A DNA stretch of 64,000 nt, taken from positions 868,017 through 932,016 of the forward strand of contig NZ_LN812102.1 of NCBI RefSeq assembly GCF_000942395.1. Direction: 5' to 3'. Both the position numbers and the translations under genes were made by a program. The DNA is from Risungbinella massiliensis. Lineage in GTDB: Bacteria; Bacillota; Bacilli; Thermoactinomycetales; Thermoactinomycetaceae. This document shows, piece by piece, positions 1-9,339 of this stretch (positions are counted from its first letter, which is position 1; each line of letters opens with the position of its first letter). The notes beneath the pieces were generated by a model. That model was not told where the DNA came from. It did not search any database and worked only from the letters and a program-made list of their open reading frames with translations.

Positions 1-666
1 CTCGATAAACTTGGGATAGATGGAATCAAGAAAGAATTTAAAGAAAAAGGATTCCCTATTAACCGTGTAGAGCAATTCTTAAGCTCAATAGAAGAATCAC
101 AACAAGCTCCTATTGAAAAAGTAAATGCTCCAGACAGGCTTTCAGAAGAGGTTATACCAAATTTAAACCTCTTACAAAAGGTTGTGAAAGCTCAATTAGG
201 AGATCAAGTTCAAGTGGTCTTTGATCCAACACTTGTTCGAGGAATGGGATATTATACTGGTCCTATTTTTGAAATTGAGTCTTCTGGACTATCTAGCTCT
301 ATTGCGGGTGGAGGTCGTTACGATGAAATGGTTGGTAAATACTTAAAAGAGTCTGTACCAGCTTGTGGTATTTCCATTGGATTTGAACGAATTTGGACCA
401 TTTTATCCGAAAAATCACAACAACAAAAGGAGCATGATCTTCCAAATAAACTGGTATTATTGTATCCTTCGACAATAAAATCAGAGGACTACCTAACCTT
501 GTTTGAAAAAGTGAAAGAGTATCAAGATCAAGGATATCAAGTTAATTTACGATCCCAACGGAAAAATTTAAGCAAGCAGTTGAAACAGCTAAAAGAGGAA
601 GGTTTTCTGTTTTTTGTACGATTTAAAGAGTGGGAAATCCGCAAAAATGAATCCACTCCACATTGA
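1..666 (+). CDS. Histidyl-tRNA synthetase family protein, 3' part only
   Basis: The reading frame is open from base 1, so the 5' part lies outside the window; 221 residues are visible. They hold class II HisRS signatures: the histidine-binding segment LVRGMGYYTGPIFEI and the motif-3 region GGGRYDEMVG...GISIGFERI, followed by a short anticodon-binding-like tail. The tail (about 75 residues) looks shorter and more divergent than in a standard HisS, so this could be a HisRS paralogue rather than the housekeeping enzyme; HisZ is less likely because an anticodon-like domain is present. A rho-independent terminator follows directly. Confidence 0.75.
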   Translation, partial: LDKLGIDGIKKEFKEKGFPINRVEQFLSSIEESQQAPIEKVNAPDRLSEEVIPNLNLLQKVVKAQLGDQVQVVFDPTLVRGMGYYTGPIFEIESSGLSSSIAGGGRYDEMVGKYLKESVPACGISIGFERIWTILSEKSQQQKEHDLPNKLVLLYPSTIKSEDYLTLFEKVKEYQDQGYQVNLRSQRKNLSKQLKQLKEEGFLFFVRFKEWEIRKNESTPH

Positions 667-697
667 GTCCTAGATAGGGCTCTTTTTCTTTTTTACA
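665..697 (+). terminator. Rho-independent terminator after the HisRS-family gene
   Basis: GAGTCC / GGGCTC stem with a short loop followed by a T-rich run, overlapping the stop codon of the upstream gene. Confidence 0.6.
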
Positions 698-739
698 AAA
701 AAATACGCCAAGAATAAGAAGCTAGTCTTGGCGTATCTC

Positions 740-1744
740 TTAGTCCTGTTCCTCTAAATCAGGAGGCTTTGGCAAGTTGAGCGTTTTAGCAACCATTTGG
801 AGAGCAATTCTTAATTGCAAACGCTGAATTTGTCTAAGTCTAGGTAAACCGGGTATAGGTGGTTTTCCTGCCCGACCAGCAAAAAATCCAGCCATAAAAG
901 CGGTAGCAGCTCGCTCAGCAAAATCGGGAAATATTATTCCTCCTTTTTCCATAATTTTTTTATATTCAGGTAAAAGTCTTTCTGATGACGGACCCCCTTC
1001 CCCCATAACACTTGGAAAAAAGAAAATGATATCTAGTATTAATGGACCACTACATAACACAGCCCAATCAAAGAGAACCAATTTTCTGTTTTGAAAACAA
1101 AGATTATCAGAACGAATGTCGCAATGAATTAATCCCCAAGGTTGATCGGATCTCATTGCTTCTGACTCAGTTGCTATTAGAATATCGATTACATCATGAA
1201 GCCAATCCTTTGCCATCTCGCTGTTCTCTTTAAACAATGCTAAAAATTGACTTAATTCATCTCGATTATCTTTTATGAGTTTCCAGCTACTATCGTAATT
1301 TCTGGTGATAATGGATTTTACTTTTTTCTCTTCCGCTATACCACATAGATGGAATTTTGCTATGTCATGTACAGCTTTTATTGCTAATTCTTCAGTCCAA
1401 GGGGGGACCTTATGACTTGTAGTTAAATCCTCTAGAAATAAAAGATGCCACTCTTTCGTCTTAACAGAACCGAAGTAAGCTGGAGATAAAGGACGGATCA
1501 CTTCTATATTTTGATAAACCCATTCCTCCCATTCTACTCCACTCCAATTTACACTAGTTGATCCTTTGCCAGCCCCTTTTGCAAATATCGTACGACCATC
1601 CTCTAGAATTAGACGAAAAGTAGCACTAGGTCCAAATCCCCCGAAAACTCTGTAAGCTTTTATCACAGGGGAGCCCAAGTAATTTTCAATTTCTCTTCGT
1701 ACTTCAAGCGGTACATCTCTCCAAAATGGTTTAGATTCACGCAA
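740..1744 (-). CDS. Aminoglycoside phosphotransferase (APH)-family kinase-like protein
   Basis: 334 residues. It has the kinase-fold catalytic loop HCDIRSDN (Asp and Asn of the HxDxxxxN motif) and the metal-binding segment LFDWA, both typical of APH/choline-kinase family phosphotransferases in the cytoplasm. The start is TTG at 1744, chosen because AGGAGG sits 7 nt upstream; no ATG is as well placed. The substrate cannot be read from sequence: the family covers aminoglycosides, choline, homoserine and macrolides, and resistance should not be assumed. It is a single gene, convergent with the HisRS-family gene. Confidence 0.75.
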   Translation of the reverse strand: MRESKPFWRDVPLEVRREIENYLGSPVIKAYRVFGGFGPSATFRLILEDGRTIFAKGAGKGSTSVNWSGVEWEEWVYQNIEVIRPLSPAYFGSVKTKEWHLLFLEDLTTSHKVPPWTEELAIKAVHDIAKFHLCGIAEEKKVKSIITRNYDSSWKLIKDNRDELSQFLALFKENSEMAKDWLHDVIDILIATESEAMRSDQPWGLIHCDIRSDNLCFQNRKLVLFDWAVLCSGPLILDIIFFFPSVMGEGGPSSERLLPEYKKIMEKGGIIFPDFAERAATAFMAGFFAGRAGKPPIPGLPRLRQIQRLQLRIALQMVAKTLNLPKPPDLEEQD

Positions 1745-2010
1745 GGAAAGACCTCCTACTTAATAATAGTCAATAGTTTCAGTCAATTTTAATCTACTAG
1801 ATCGTCCAGATCAAACCATATATAGAAAAAACTATGTTATTTTTTCCATAGTGATAATTGTCTTTGCACATATTACCTACCTAGTAGCTTGTTTTCCTAT
1901 CAAGAGAGAGCATCGAATCAACCAGAAACATTCTATTAAACAGAATTTTGATATAATAATAAGGAATCACTGTTTTCGTCAGTAAGAATGCCAACATCAG
2001 GAGGGGTTTT

Positions 2011-2202
2011 ATGCAACTGTTCCATGCTGGACTGATATTCTTCTGGGAAAGCAAAGTTGACGATCAAAAAGATAAGAAAACAGAGCAAGAAGTGTATTGC
2101 GAAATGGGAACTCGAGGATGTAATGGATTAACTAGGCGTAATTGGCGTGGTGTAATGTACTGTGACGAGTGTGACAAAGAAGACTTCAGTCAATCCACAT
2201 AA
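2011..2202 (+). CDS. Small cysteine-containing protein, unknown
   Basis: 63 residues with a very good ribosome site (AGGAGGGG) before ATG and a terminator directly after. The C-terminal half holds C-x6-C and C-x2-C pairs (YCEMGTRGC, YCDEC), which could form a zinc knuckle. I do not recognise the family. The isolated transcription unit with clean signals argues that it is a real gene. Confidence 0.6.
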   Translation: MQLFHAGLIFFWESKVDDQKDKKTEQEVYCEMGTRGCNGLTRRNWRGVMYCDECDKEDFSQST

Positions 2203-2209
2203 AATATAG

Positions 2210-2247
2210 AAAGAGCCGTTGTTCCATTGACGGCTCTTTTTTTATTA
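2210..2247 (+). terminator. Rho-independent terminator
   Basis: AGCCGT / ACGGCT stem with a loop of about ten bases and seven T residues after the stem. Confidence 0.8.
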
Positions 2248-2288
2248 TGATATGATTTTGACCAACTCACTTAGGCAGGTGTAAAAAT

Positions 2289-2927
2289 TTGGAATTTCGT
2301 CCAAACTACCATCTTTCGTTTGAAGAAATGCGTAAAGAACGATGGACTTCGATTGAAGGTTTTCTTAAAGGGATTAAGCCTGCTTGCTATGAAAGTATCG
2401 AGCGTATTTCTGATGAGCATCTGCAAGAATTACAATCCTATCCCCACTTAGACAATGGTAGAGAAGTTATCTACTTCCAATCTGCTGATCTATTGCAGAC
2501 ATTTGAGGGAAAAGTAAAGTATCTAGAAAAAGGTTCCCCAGATTGGGTAGCGGTCTTAGGAGAAACATTAGGTTATCCACCAAAAGCGGTTCAGTACTAT
2601 ACAGAACATTGGAAACGGCATTTAGTAGATCAAGAAGCGGAACGAATCTATCACCAAAATCATCACATTGGGATGAAGTACGCTGGAATCCAATCCGCTA
2701 GTCACATCCAAGACTTAATAGAAAACGTGCATTGGTTTTGGAATACCTACCAATACCCTATCTCGTTATGGGTCATGGTGTACTACGCAAAGGAGGACAT
2801 TGGTGCTGACTTCCGAATTCGTTACCGAAATGAGCAGGAACTAATCGAGGTAAACAAGACGGTCATAGCCATTTTGGAACAGAACAAACAGAGTATCGTC
2901 GAAAAAGAGGCGATTGCACTCGGCTGA
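2289..2927 (+). CDS. Hypothetical protein
   Basis: 212 residues, starting at TTG with a GGCAGGTG-type ribosome site about 8 nt upstream. The composition is that of a soluble, tryptophan- and tyrosine-rich, mainly helical protein without signal peptide or membrane segments. I recognise no motif. It stands alone between two terminators, so context gives no function. Confidence 0.6.
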   Translation: MEFRPNYHLSFEEMRKERWTSIEGFLKGIKPACYESIERISDEHLQELQSYPHLDNGREVIYFQSADLLQTFEGKVKYLEKGSPDWVAVLGETLGYPPKAVQYYTEHWKRHLVDQEAERIYHQNHHIGMKYAGIQSASHIQDLIENVHWFWNTYQYPISLWVMVYYAKEDIGADFRIRYRNEQELIEVNKTVIAILEQNKQSIVEKEAIALG

Positions 2928-2956
2928 GAAAGAGTATATATCGTTTATAAGATGAT

Positions 2957-2983
2957 AGACTTCGAAAAGGAAGTCTTTTTTTG
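2957..2983 (+). terminator. Rho-independent terminator
   Basis: AGACTTC / GAAGTCT stem, six-base loop and a run of T residues, 30 nt after the stop of the upstream gene. Confidence 0.8.
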
Positions 2984-3210
2984 TTTTGGTGTGGCTATTT
3001 ATCCTTTTTGCAAAAGACATATTCCTTGAGTACACCTACACTAACAAAAAACAAGGCTAGAGCTACTAATCTCTACCTTGTTTTTATCTACATATCCCAT
3101 TTATCCACCAGTATCTATACCAATACATGCTGCCTGCGTTCCAAAACTCTTGGAGTCAATCATCCCAAAAGAGCAATGCACATGACTAACAAATTACATG
3201 CCCTAGTACT

Positions 3211-5544
3211 TTATTTATCAGCCTTTTTCTCAAAATATAAATGCAAGCGATATTCACAAATCTCTTTTACCATCTGGTATAGTTCCTTTGTACCAAGTTC
3301 TGCATAACCCTTTACATAAAATTGATTCCCCTTTAACTCAAAAATCCCCTTTGATGATCCTGACCATTTGCTCATTGGCATATTATAAATCAGCTTGGTA
3401 ACTGTCTCTTCGTTATTAGAGATTTCGTCGATTTTCCTTCGATAAGGAACCTTCATTAGATATTCCATGAAAATAGGAGTTGCAACTTCAGCGGTTATCG
3501 GGTGCGCCCAGCGGTCTTTCCCACGCTCAAGCATCGATAATAGAAGTACCATTTTATAACTTTTGTTCATTACAGTTTTTTCGATATCTTGCAAAATAGG
3601 AGAATATGTTTTTACTATATCTTTCTCATTATTATTTAACTCATTTTCAGCTAATAAAAACTCCGCAAAAGACCCCCATTCCTTTTTGTATTTACTAGCA
3701 TCTTCTCTACCATAAAGATGCGTTTCCAAATAAGTAGGTCTTCTCCCTAACTCTCGTTTCACATCATAGTAGCTTTCTATTAATCGGTTATTAAGTGGCT
3801 TCTTATAATATTTAATGATATCGATTGCTTTTGTCTCTAGTTCAAACTCACATAACTCGGGGACAATTGGCTCATAAATCTTTTTTGGCTCTCCAGTCAT
3901 TTTATTAAAAAGGCATAGTTTCGCATCCAAGTTTCGATAATTGCCGATTAAATCAATAATTTGGCAATATTGTTTGCCTTCTGCTAACCTCAAACCACGC
4001 CCTATCTGTTGGGTAAACACAGAGATTGATTCTGTTGGTCGAACAAAAAGCAAGGTGTCCACTAAAGGAATATCCACACCTTCATTAAACAAATCTACCG
4101 TAAAGATAATATCAATTTCTCTGGCTTCTAACGATTCAATTGCATTCTGTCTAGATGCTGATCTGGAATGAAGGGATACTGCTCGAACATCATTCTTGTT
4201 AAAAAAGTCGGTTAAAAAATCAGCTTGTCTAATCGAAGAACAGAATCCTATTGTTCTAGATTGACGATGCTTCTCCCACGCTTGAAAAATCTTTTGAGCC
4301 ATATTTTCTTGAATTTGAACAGCTTCTAATTGATCAGAATCATATTTTCCACCAACTACTCTAATCTTTGAGTAATCAATGTCGTCATAAACTCCTACAT
4401 AATGAAAGGGGACTAAGAAACCTTTTTCAATAGCTTCCAAGAAATGCATTTGAAAAGCTACATTATTATCACATAGTGCATAAATATTTGCTCCATCTAG
4501 GCGGTCAGGCGTTGCTGTCATTCCCAGTAAAAATTTAGGTTGGAAATATTCAATTACTTTGCGATAAGAATTAGCCGCTGCATGATGAAATTCGTCTACT
4601 ATGATTAAATCAAAAGCATTTGAAGAAAAGGATGTTAAGTGATGTTTCATGGAAAGAGTTTGGATGGAAGCAAATAAAACATCGCAATCTTTTTCTTTAT
4701 TTTTCCCAAAATACAATCCAGTAGAAAGTGTGTCATCTACCTTTTTAAATGACCGCTCTGCTTGACGTAGAATCTCTTCTCTATGTGCAATGAAAAGCAC
4801 TTTCGAAAATGATTTTGCAAAGAAAGCACTTAGGTATGTTTTCCCAAGTCCCGTTGCCATCACAACCATGGAACGCTGATATCCTTCATCTAATGACTCT
4901 TGCAAACATTTTAGTGCTTCTACTTGTACATCATGAGGAGTAATTTCAATACTACTTTCCAACTCCCCATGGACCGTAGAAATCTCTTTTTCTGCGATGT
5001 CATCCCCTAATGAAGTTGATAGTTTTTTATGATTATCTTCATATTCCGCTTGGTATAACTGAATTGTTTCTCCATTTATTGAAATCGTCTGTTCGTGATA
5101 GAAAACATCCATAAATTCCATAAATGCCTGCTCATATACTTCAGAATCTATACTCTTAGATAATGATAAGTTCCACTCCACTCCAGTCTGCAATGCACTT
5201 TGTGATAAATTAGATGATCCTATCACTATAAATCCTTCTTTTTCTGAACGAAACAAATATGCTTTTGGATGGAAGGAACGATTATTTGTACGAAACATTC
5301 TTATCTCTATTCCGTCAATGGTAAGAAGTTTTTCGAGAGCGTCAGGGGATGTAATATATAAATAATCACCTGTACAAATTTTAATATCAGCTCCCCGTTG
5401 AGAAGCTTTTTTTAAGGATTCATATATTAACGTTACCCCTGATTTCATAATAAAAGAAGATAGTATGTAGATGGAATCAGACTTTTCGATACCTTGAATT
5501 AAATGCGGATAAAGATTTGATGTGTGTAGTTCCATTTGAATCAT
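3211..5544 (-). CDS. PLD-domain superfamily 2 helicase, probable defence protein
   Basis: 777 residues. The N-terminus (about 1-150) is a phospholipase-D-like nuclease module with H92-x-K94 in FHPKAYLF and the following SSNLS segment. A superfamily-2 helicase core follows: Walker A ATGLGKT at 230-236, Walker B DEFH at 317-320, motif III GMTATPDR and the motif VI region QQIGRGLR. The remainder (about 560-777) resembles the C-terminal extension of DUF3427-type helicases. Such PLD-helicase fusions are known from restriction-like and defence loci, so DNA cleavage coupled to translocation is the likely role (inference). ATG overlaps the stop of the MazG-like gene by 4 nt, so the two are translationally coupled. 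Confidence 0.85.
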   Translation of the reverse strand: MIQMELHTSNLYPHLIQGIEKSDSIYILSSFIMKSGVTLIYESLKKASQRGADIKICTGDYLYITSPDALEKLLTIDGIEIRMFRTNNRSFHPKAYLFRSEKEGFIVIGSSNLSQSALQTGVEWNLSLSKSIDSEVYEQAFMEFMDVFYHEQTISINGETIQLYQAEYEDNHKKLSTSLGDDIAEKEISTVHGELESSIEITPHDVQVEALKCLQESLDEGYQRSMVVMATGLGKTYLSAFFAKSFSKVLFIAHREEILRQAERSFKKVDDTLSTGLYFGKNKEKDCDVLFASIQTLSMKHHLTSFSSNAFDLIIVDEFHHAAANSYRKVIEYFQPKFLLGMTATPDRLDGANIYALCDNNVAFQMHFLEAIEKGFLVPFHYVGVYDDIDYSKIRVVGGKYDSDQLEAVQIQENMAQKIFQAWEKHRQSRTIGFCSSIRQADFLTDFFNKNDVRAVSLHSRSASRQNAIESLEAREIDIIFTVDLFNEGVDIPLVDTLLFVRPTESISVFTQQIGRGLRLAEGKQYCQIIDLIGNYRNLDAKLCLFNKMTGEPKKIYEPIVPELCEFELETKAIDIIKYYKKPLNNRLIESYYDVKRELGRRPTYLETHLYGREDASKYKKEWGSFAEFLLAENELNNNEKDIVKTYSPILQDIEKTVMNKSYKMVLLLSMLERGKDRWAHPITAEVATPIFMEYLMKVPYRRKIDEISNNEETVTKLIYNMPMSKWSGSSKGIFELKGNQFYVKGYAELGTKELYQMVKEICEYRLHLYFEKKADK

Positions 5545-5864
5545 TCTTTAACCTCAGAAAGAAACAATCTTTTTTGAAATCCGCCACGTTTTTCTGCTTT
5601 TTCACTTCGAATCTCTTCTAATTTCTCTCGACTAGAACCATGAACTTCAGCAAGAGCGTAAATCAATTCAAGCAGATCTGCCAATTCTTCTAATGAATCC
5701 TGATCGTTTTCGCTTTCTAGATATTCTAGTAATTCTTCCTCTAATTTCTTTCGTGCCTCCACAAGGTACTCTTTCTCATCTAATTTACGAAATACCGCCT
5801 CCTTATTGGAGTTTACAATAATTTCAGGAATTCGATCTCTGACAAGCTTGTTATATACCGGCAT
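5541..5864 (-). CDS. MazG-like nucleoside triphosphate pyrophosphohydrolase
   Basis: 107 residues, all-alpha. It begins with the YNKLVRDRIPEII segment common in phosphoribosyl-ATP pyrophosphatase/MazG-like proteins and carries the metal-binding EExxE...ExxD pattern (EEELLEY and EELADLLEL). Family members hydrolyse NTPs to NMP and pyrophosphate. Its 4-nt overlap with the PLD-helicase gene means the two are made together; in that setting it may work in nucleotide-based defence or signalling rather than housecleaning (inference). The ribosome site is AGGGGG before ATG. Confidence 0.8.
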   Translation of the reverse strand: MPVYNKLVRDRIPEIIVNSNKEAVFRKLDEKEYLVEARKKLEEELLEYLESENDQDSLEELADLLELIYALAEVHGSSREKLEEIRSEKAEKRGGFQKRLFLSEVKE

Positions 5865-6087
5865 GACATCCCCCTACTTTCTCTTATAAAATATACCAAA
5901 GCAAAAATTCGTTTTAGATTGGATACAAGTTAATTGTAACCCCTTTTATCCAAAAATTGCTACTAACTAATTCCCTTTACTTTGAATAGGAATAAAAATT
6001 AAGTACGGGATAGTACATAGAATTGGTTTATGGGTCATCATCATAATAAGTATTGGCTTAGGTATAGTTGAATATTTTTCATAACAA

Positions 6088-6127
6088 AAGAAAGAGTCTC
6101 GCACACTGTCTCGTGCAGGCTCTCCTT
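6088..6127 (-). terminator. Terminator of the DUF262/DUF1524 gene
   Basis: Imperfect stem GAG.CT.GCAC / GTGC..G.CTC; read on the minus strand it is followed by TTTCTTTTG. Located just after the stop of the DUF262/DUF1524 gene. Confidence 0.5.
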
Positions 6128-6149
6128 TTTGTCTCGCCTTATCCTTATC

Positions 6150-7808
6150 CTACAAGTCCCACTCATCTACTAGCATCCGTACCAACATATTCTGTCTGCG
6201 TTCCAATACATTAGGTGTCCATTCTTGCTCATTGATCACTTGAGACGTGAGAGCAAAAGTGCTCACTCCGTTTCTGGATTGAAAATAACTTTCCTTTTTC
6301 TTTTTAAACTCAAAATTTCTAGCTTGGGAATTCTTCTTTCTTGTTAAGAGAACGAGATTTCCTAGTTTATGAACATACCTCTCGATATCTTGGAAGTTTC
6401 TGCACCAAATACTATTTTCCGTAGGGTTCTGCGGGAGGACATGTTCTACCGTAATGGTATCGTGATCATAATAAGGCTGTCCCTCTGATAGTAATCCGTC
6501 CAATTTTAATAAGACATAACGCTTTGCCGAATCTTTCCATTTTGTATACACATCGTCCATCAAAGCTTCTTGTACTTCTCTTTTCTCCTGAGGAGTGATC
6601 TCCAACGATTCCATTGAAAAGTCCGCTTTATTCTCTTCCATATCTCGAAGGATTCCCGAGTACTTTGATTGTCTCCAGTTGAAGTTCTTACGGAGAATCA
6701 TATGGACTGCAGCAAAGCGCTCTAATTTTCGGAGGAACAAGTGGGCATTTTCCCGACAGTTATGTAAGTAATACATGGCAACGGGAAGCCAGTCGATATT
6801 GTCGATGCGATTTAGCATTTCTAGCACCCGACCTTGGTTAAGTCGTTGTGCCTTGTAATCGATTAACTGGATATAGAGATCACTATAAGGCAATAACACC
6901 TCATCGACAAACGCTTTGCCAGATACGCGATTGAAAATATCATCGTACTCATCTTTTAGATTACCTAGACCTTTGCGCTTTTGGATAATCATCCGAATAT
7001 GTGAAAACAGTTCATTAAACCGCTCACGACCCAAAGTACTCTCTACATCTTCCCATTTTTCCGTATAGGACTCTTGTTCGCTTTCCGGAATCTCTCCGAT
7101 CACTCTTGCTTTGAAAATATCACTAGCCATGAGATCTAACCCACGATCATTCAATACGGTAAAGATCCGAAAAGCGGAATCAAAGTTAGGAGTAGAGACC
7201 ACCACAATATAGCACAGAGTGGCAACTACGCTAGATAGAGTTGTCATGGTAGATGGGTCTAAGTCATTGAGTCGATCAAGGTAATAAAGAGAGTTATCCC
7301 GTATTAAACCTTGACTATCAGTTTTGACAGGGGTGCTTTTGGATAGCTTTCTGATTCCGCCTCGTTCTTGGATATATTTCTTGAAAAAGTCGTTGTCCTT
7401 TTTCCGCAATCGAAGACGGTATGTATCCTCGATCTTGCGAATTCTACTACCGCGCTGAACAACTAATTCATCAATCTCATCGGCATATTCTTCTGGCAGA
7501 TAACTGCGCAGGGCAGACAAAAGAATCGTCAGAGTAGTTAGCCTCTGCTGTCCATCCAATACTTCCGCTTCTGGCTTTTCCCCTTTTACCAGGACAATAC
7601 TACCTAGAAAATACGGCTCTGGAACTTGCTCGACACTTCGCTCGGTAATTTGATGATGCTCGATAAAATCCAACAGATCATCTAGCAATTCTCCAGCTTG
7701 TTCTGTCGTCCAAGAATACGGTCTTTGCACCGACGGGACGATAAATAAGTAGTCATCGCTAAAAACCTTATGTAATGGTGTCTCTTGTGCTGTTAGTGTG
7801 GAATGCAT
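6150..7808 (-). CDS. DUF262 + DUF1524 protein (GmrSD-type restriction family)
   Basis: 552 residues. The N-terminal DUF262 domain has the motif DGQQR (85-89) followed by LTTL, and the family's QRPYSW segment near 28-33. The C-terminal DUF1524 domain is HNH-like, with VEHVLPQN around residues 454-461 and KLGNLVLL after it. This is the architecture of single-chain GmrSD type IV restriction proteins that act on modified phage DNA; the same domains also occur in other defence and toxin systems. I chose ATG at 7808 (GAGAGG 5 nt upstream) over a GTG 17 codons earlier that has no ribosome site. It lies beside the MazG/PLD-helicase pair, supporting a defence island. Confidence 0.85.
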   Translation of the reverse strand: MHSTLTAQETPLHKVFSDDYLFIVPSVQRPYSWTTEQAGELLDDLLDFIEHHQITERSVEQVPEPYFLGSIVLVKGEKPEAEVLDGQQRLTTLTILLSALRSYLPEEYADEIDELVVQRGSRIRKIEDTYRLRLRKKDNDFFKKYIQERGGIRKLSKSTPVKTDSQGLIRDNSLYYLDRLNDLDPSTMTTLSSVVATLCYIVVVSTPNFDSAFRIFTVLNDRGLDLMASDIFKARVIGEIPESEQESYTEKWEDVESTLGRERFNELFSHIRMIIQKRKGLGNLKDEYDDIFNRVSGKAFVDEVLLPYSDLYIQLIDYKAQRLNQGRVLEMLNRIDNIDWLPVAMYYLHNCRENAHLFLRKLERFAAVHMILRKNFNWRQSKYSGILRDMEENKADFSMESLEITPQEKREVQEALMDDVYTKWKDSAKRYVLLKLDGLLSEGQPYYDHDTITVEHVLPQNPTENSIWCRNFQDIERYVHKLGNLVLLTRKKNSQARNFEFKKKKESYFQSRNGVSTFALTSQVINEQEWTPNVLERRQNMLVRMLVDEWDL

Positions 7809-7924
7809 AGTAACCTCTCTTATATAAGAATAAAAATTTCCGTGCAGGAATGGATTCACAATATTAGTATTGTAAGCCTTTTTCTAGATTGGTGCTACTG
7901 GATAAATTATTTGGACTTTTTACA

Positions 7925-7953
7925 AAAACCGCTAACGAAGTAGCGGTTTTTTT
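7925..7953 (-). terminator. Bidirectional terminator
   Basis: Stem AAAAACCGCTA / TAGCGGTTTTT with a six-base loop; T-rich in both directions. It serves the hydrolase gene on the minus strand. Confidence 0.85.
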
Positions 7954-7981
7954 CAGTTCTTTCACTACTGATAAGAAACCA

Positions 7982-8920
7982 CTACCTCTTGCTCATCGGA
8001 AGGTGTTTGTTTAACCATGCGATCACATCTTGATAAACTTCTTCCCGATTGGACTCATTTAACATTTCATGCCGACCGCCAGGATACAACTTATATGACA
8101 CATCGACGATCCCCGCTTTTTGGAAATGGTGATACGTTTTGAGGACTCCTCTACCGTTATCGCCAACTGGATCTTGATCACCTGAGAAAAGAAAGATTGG
8201 TAAGTTCTTTGGAACTTGATTTAGGTTTTCTGGCTTATCCGATTGATTTACTCCGCTGAACAAATCATAAAAAAAGCTGGTAGTTGGCACATAACCACAA
8301 AATGGATCAGCGATATATTTATCTACTTCTCGTTCATCCCGACTCAAATAATCAAATTCTGTACGAATCGGTTGAAAAGCTCGATTAAAATTTCCGAATA
8401 CTAATCGATTAAGTAAGTTGCTCTTAGTTCGCTTCCCTTTTATTTTCCTTTCTACATTAGCGAACTGAATACCCAACCAACTGAGAATTCCTTGATCTGC
8501 TCCCGTACCAGATAAAATTACTCCATCCAACTCCATACCGTATTTTTGTATATACCGCCGTGATAAGAATGAACCCATACTATGCCCAAATAGAAAAAAC
8601 GGGATCTGTGGATACTCCTTCTTTATAATGTTAGTAAGCTGATAAAGATCATCCACGACAAGCTCCCAACCGTTTTCTTCAGCAAAATACCCTAATTCTT
8701 CTTCCTTGCCTGCTGTTTGACCATGCCCCCGATGATCATTGGCATAGACTACATATCCAGCTTCTACTAACTTAGTAGCAAATTCATGGTACCTTTTGGA
8801 ATGTTCGGCCATACCATGGGCAATTTGCACAATTCCAATAGGGGATGAGTCTGACTTCCATTTATGAACATAAATTTTTGCATGATCAGTAGTTTGAAAC
8901 GTAAAAAAGCTAGGCTTCAT
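7982..8920 (-). CDS. Alpha/beta hydrolase, monoacylglycerol lipase / lysophospholipase-like
   Basis: 312 residues. It has the nucleophile elbow GHSMGS and the oxyanion segment QIAHGMAEHS, with a late SGDQDPV (acid) and GGRHEML (histidine), as in serine aminopeptidase S33/PldB-type hydrolases. No signal peptide is seen, so it is probably cytoplasmic or membrane-peripheral and acts on lipid esters. The start ATG has GAGGAG at a normal spacing. Monocistronic, with its own terminator. Confidence 0.85.
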   Translation of the reverse strand: MKPSFFTFQTTDHAKIYVHKWKSDSSPIGIVQIAHGMAEHSKRYHEFATKLVEAGYVVYANDHRGHGQTAGKEEELGYFAEENGWELVVDDLYQLTNIIKKEYPQIPFFLFGHSMGSFLSRRYIQKYGMELDGVILSGTGADQGILSWLGIQFANVERKIKGKRTKSNLLNRLVFGNFNRAFQPIRTEFDYLSRDEREVDKYIADPFCGYVPTTSFFYDLFSGVNQSDKPENLNQVPKNLPIFLFSGDQDPVGDNGRGVLKTYHHFQKAGIVDVSYKLYPGGRHEMLNESNREEVYQDVIAWLNKHLPMSKR

Positions 8921-9156
8921 TGATCTCCTCTTCTTTCCCTATAAATTGTTTTCCAGCACATTACATGACGACTATATCAAACAAATAAGGATACGAACTA
9001 TCACTATTTATGTATGCTCCTTTACTTATCGTTTCGCTATAATAGAAAGAAATCTCACTCTTCCCATTAGGTATAATTATCAAAAATAGGAAAATTCGCA
9101 TAGAACATTTAATAAAAATTGTTAGATCTATTTTTCTATAGAAGGAGGTCTATTCC

Positions 9157-9321
9157 TTGTTTTTAGTTTGGTATGATGAACTATCGGAATGGGAATTTCC
9201 AGATTTAAATTTACCAGAAATCCCATTTCATCCCTTTACCAATACAGAAGACTTTACTGTTCTTGGTGTGTTTTTGATCGTCGTACTTTGTATTGTCATA
9301 TCGCAGTTGCCAAAAAGTTAG
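9157..9321 (+). CDS. Small single-pass membrane protein upstream of PP2C
   Basis: 54 residues, starting at TTG with an almost perfect ribosome site (GAAGGAGGTC) 6 nt upstream. The N-terminal half is acidic and aromatic with repeated Pro; the C-terminal half is one hydrophobic helix (FTVLGVFLIVVLCIVI) ending in a short tail. It ends 18 nt before the first PP2C-like gene and very likely shares its mRNA. It could anchor or sense for the phosphatase (inference). It is easily missed because of its size and TTG start. Confidence 0.6.
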   Translation: MFLVWYDELSEWEFPDLNLPEIPFHPFTNTEDFTVLGVFLIVVLCIVISQLPKS

Positions 9322-9339
9322 TCATTTGGAGGAATGCAC

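Noticed and set aside
740-1744. Antibiotic resistance gene
   Set aside because: The APH fold is shared by many metabolic kinases; nothing here points to an aminoglycoside substrate or a resistance context.
2981-3307. Plus-strand 108-codon frame
   Set aside because: It overlaps the 3' end of the PLD-helicase gene and a terminator, has no ribosome site and a composition typical of an antisense frame.
7809-7859. 17-codon N-terminal extension of the DUF262 protein
   Set aside because: GTG without ribosome site; the internal ATG at 7808 is better placed and matches the domain start.
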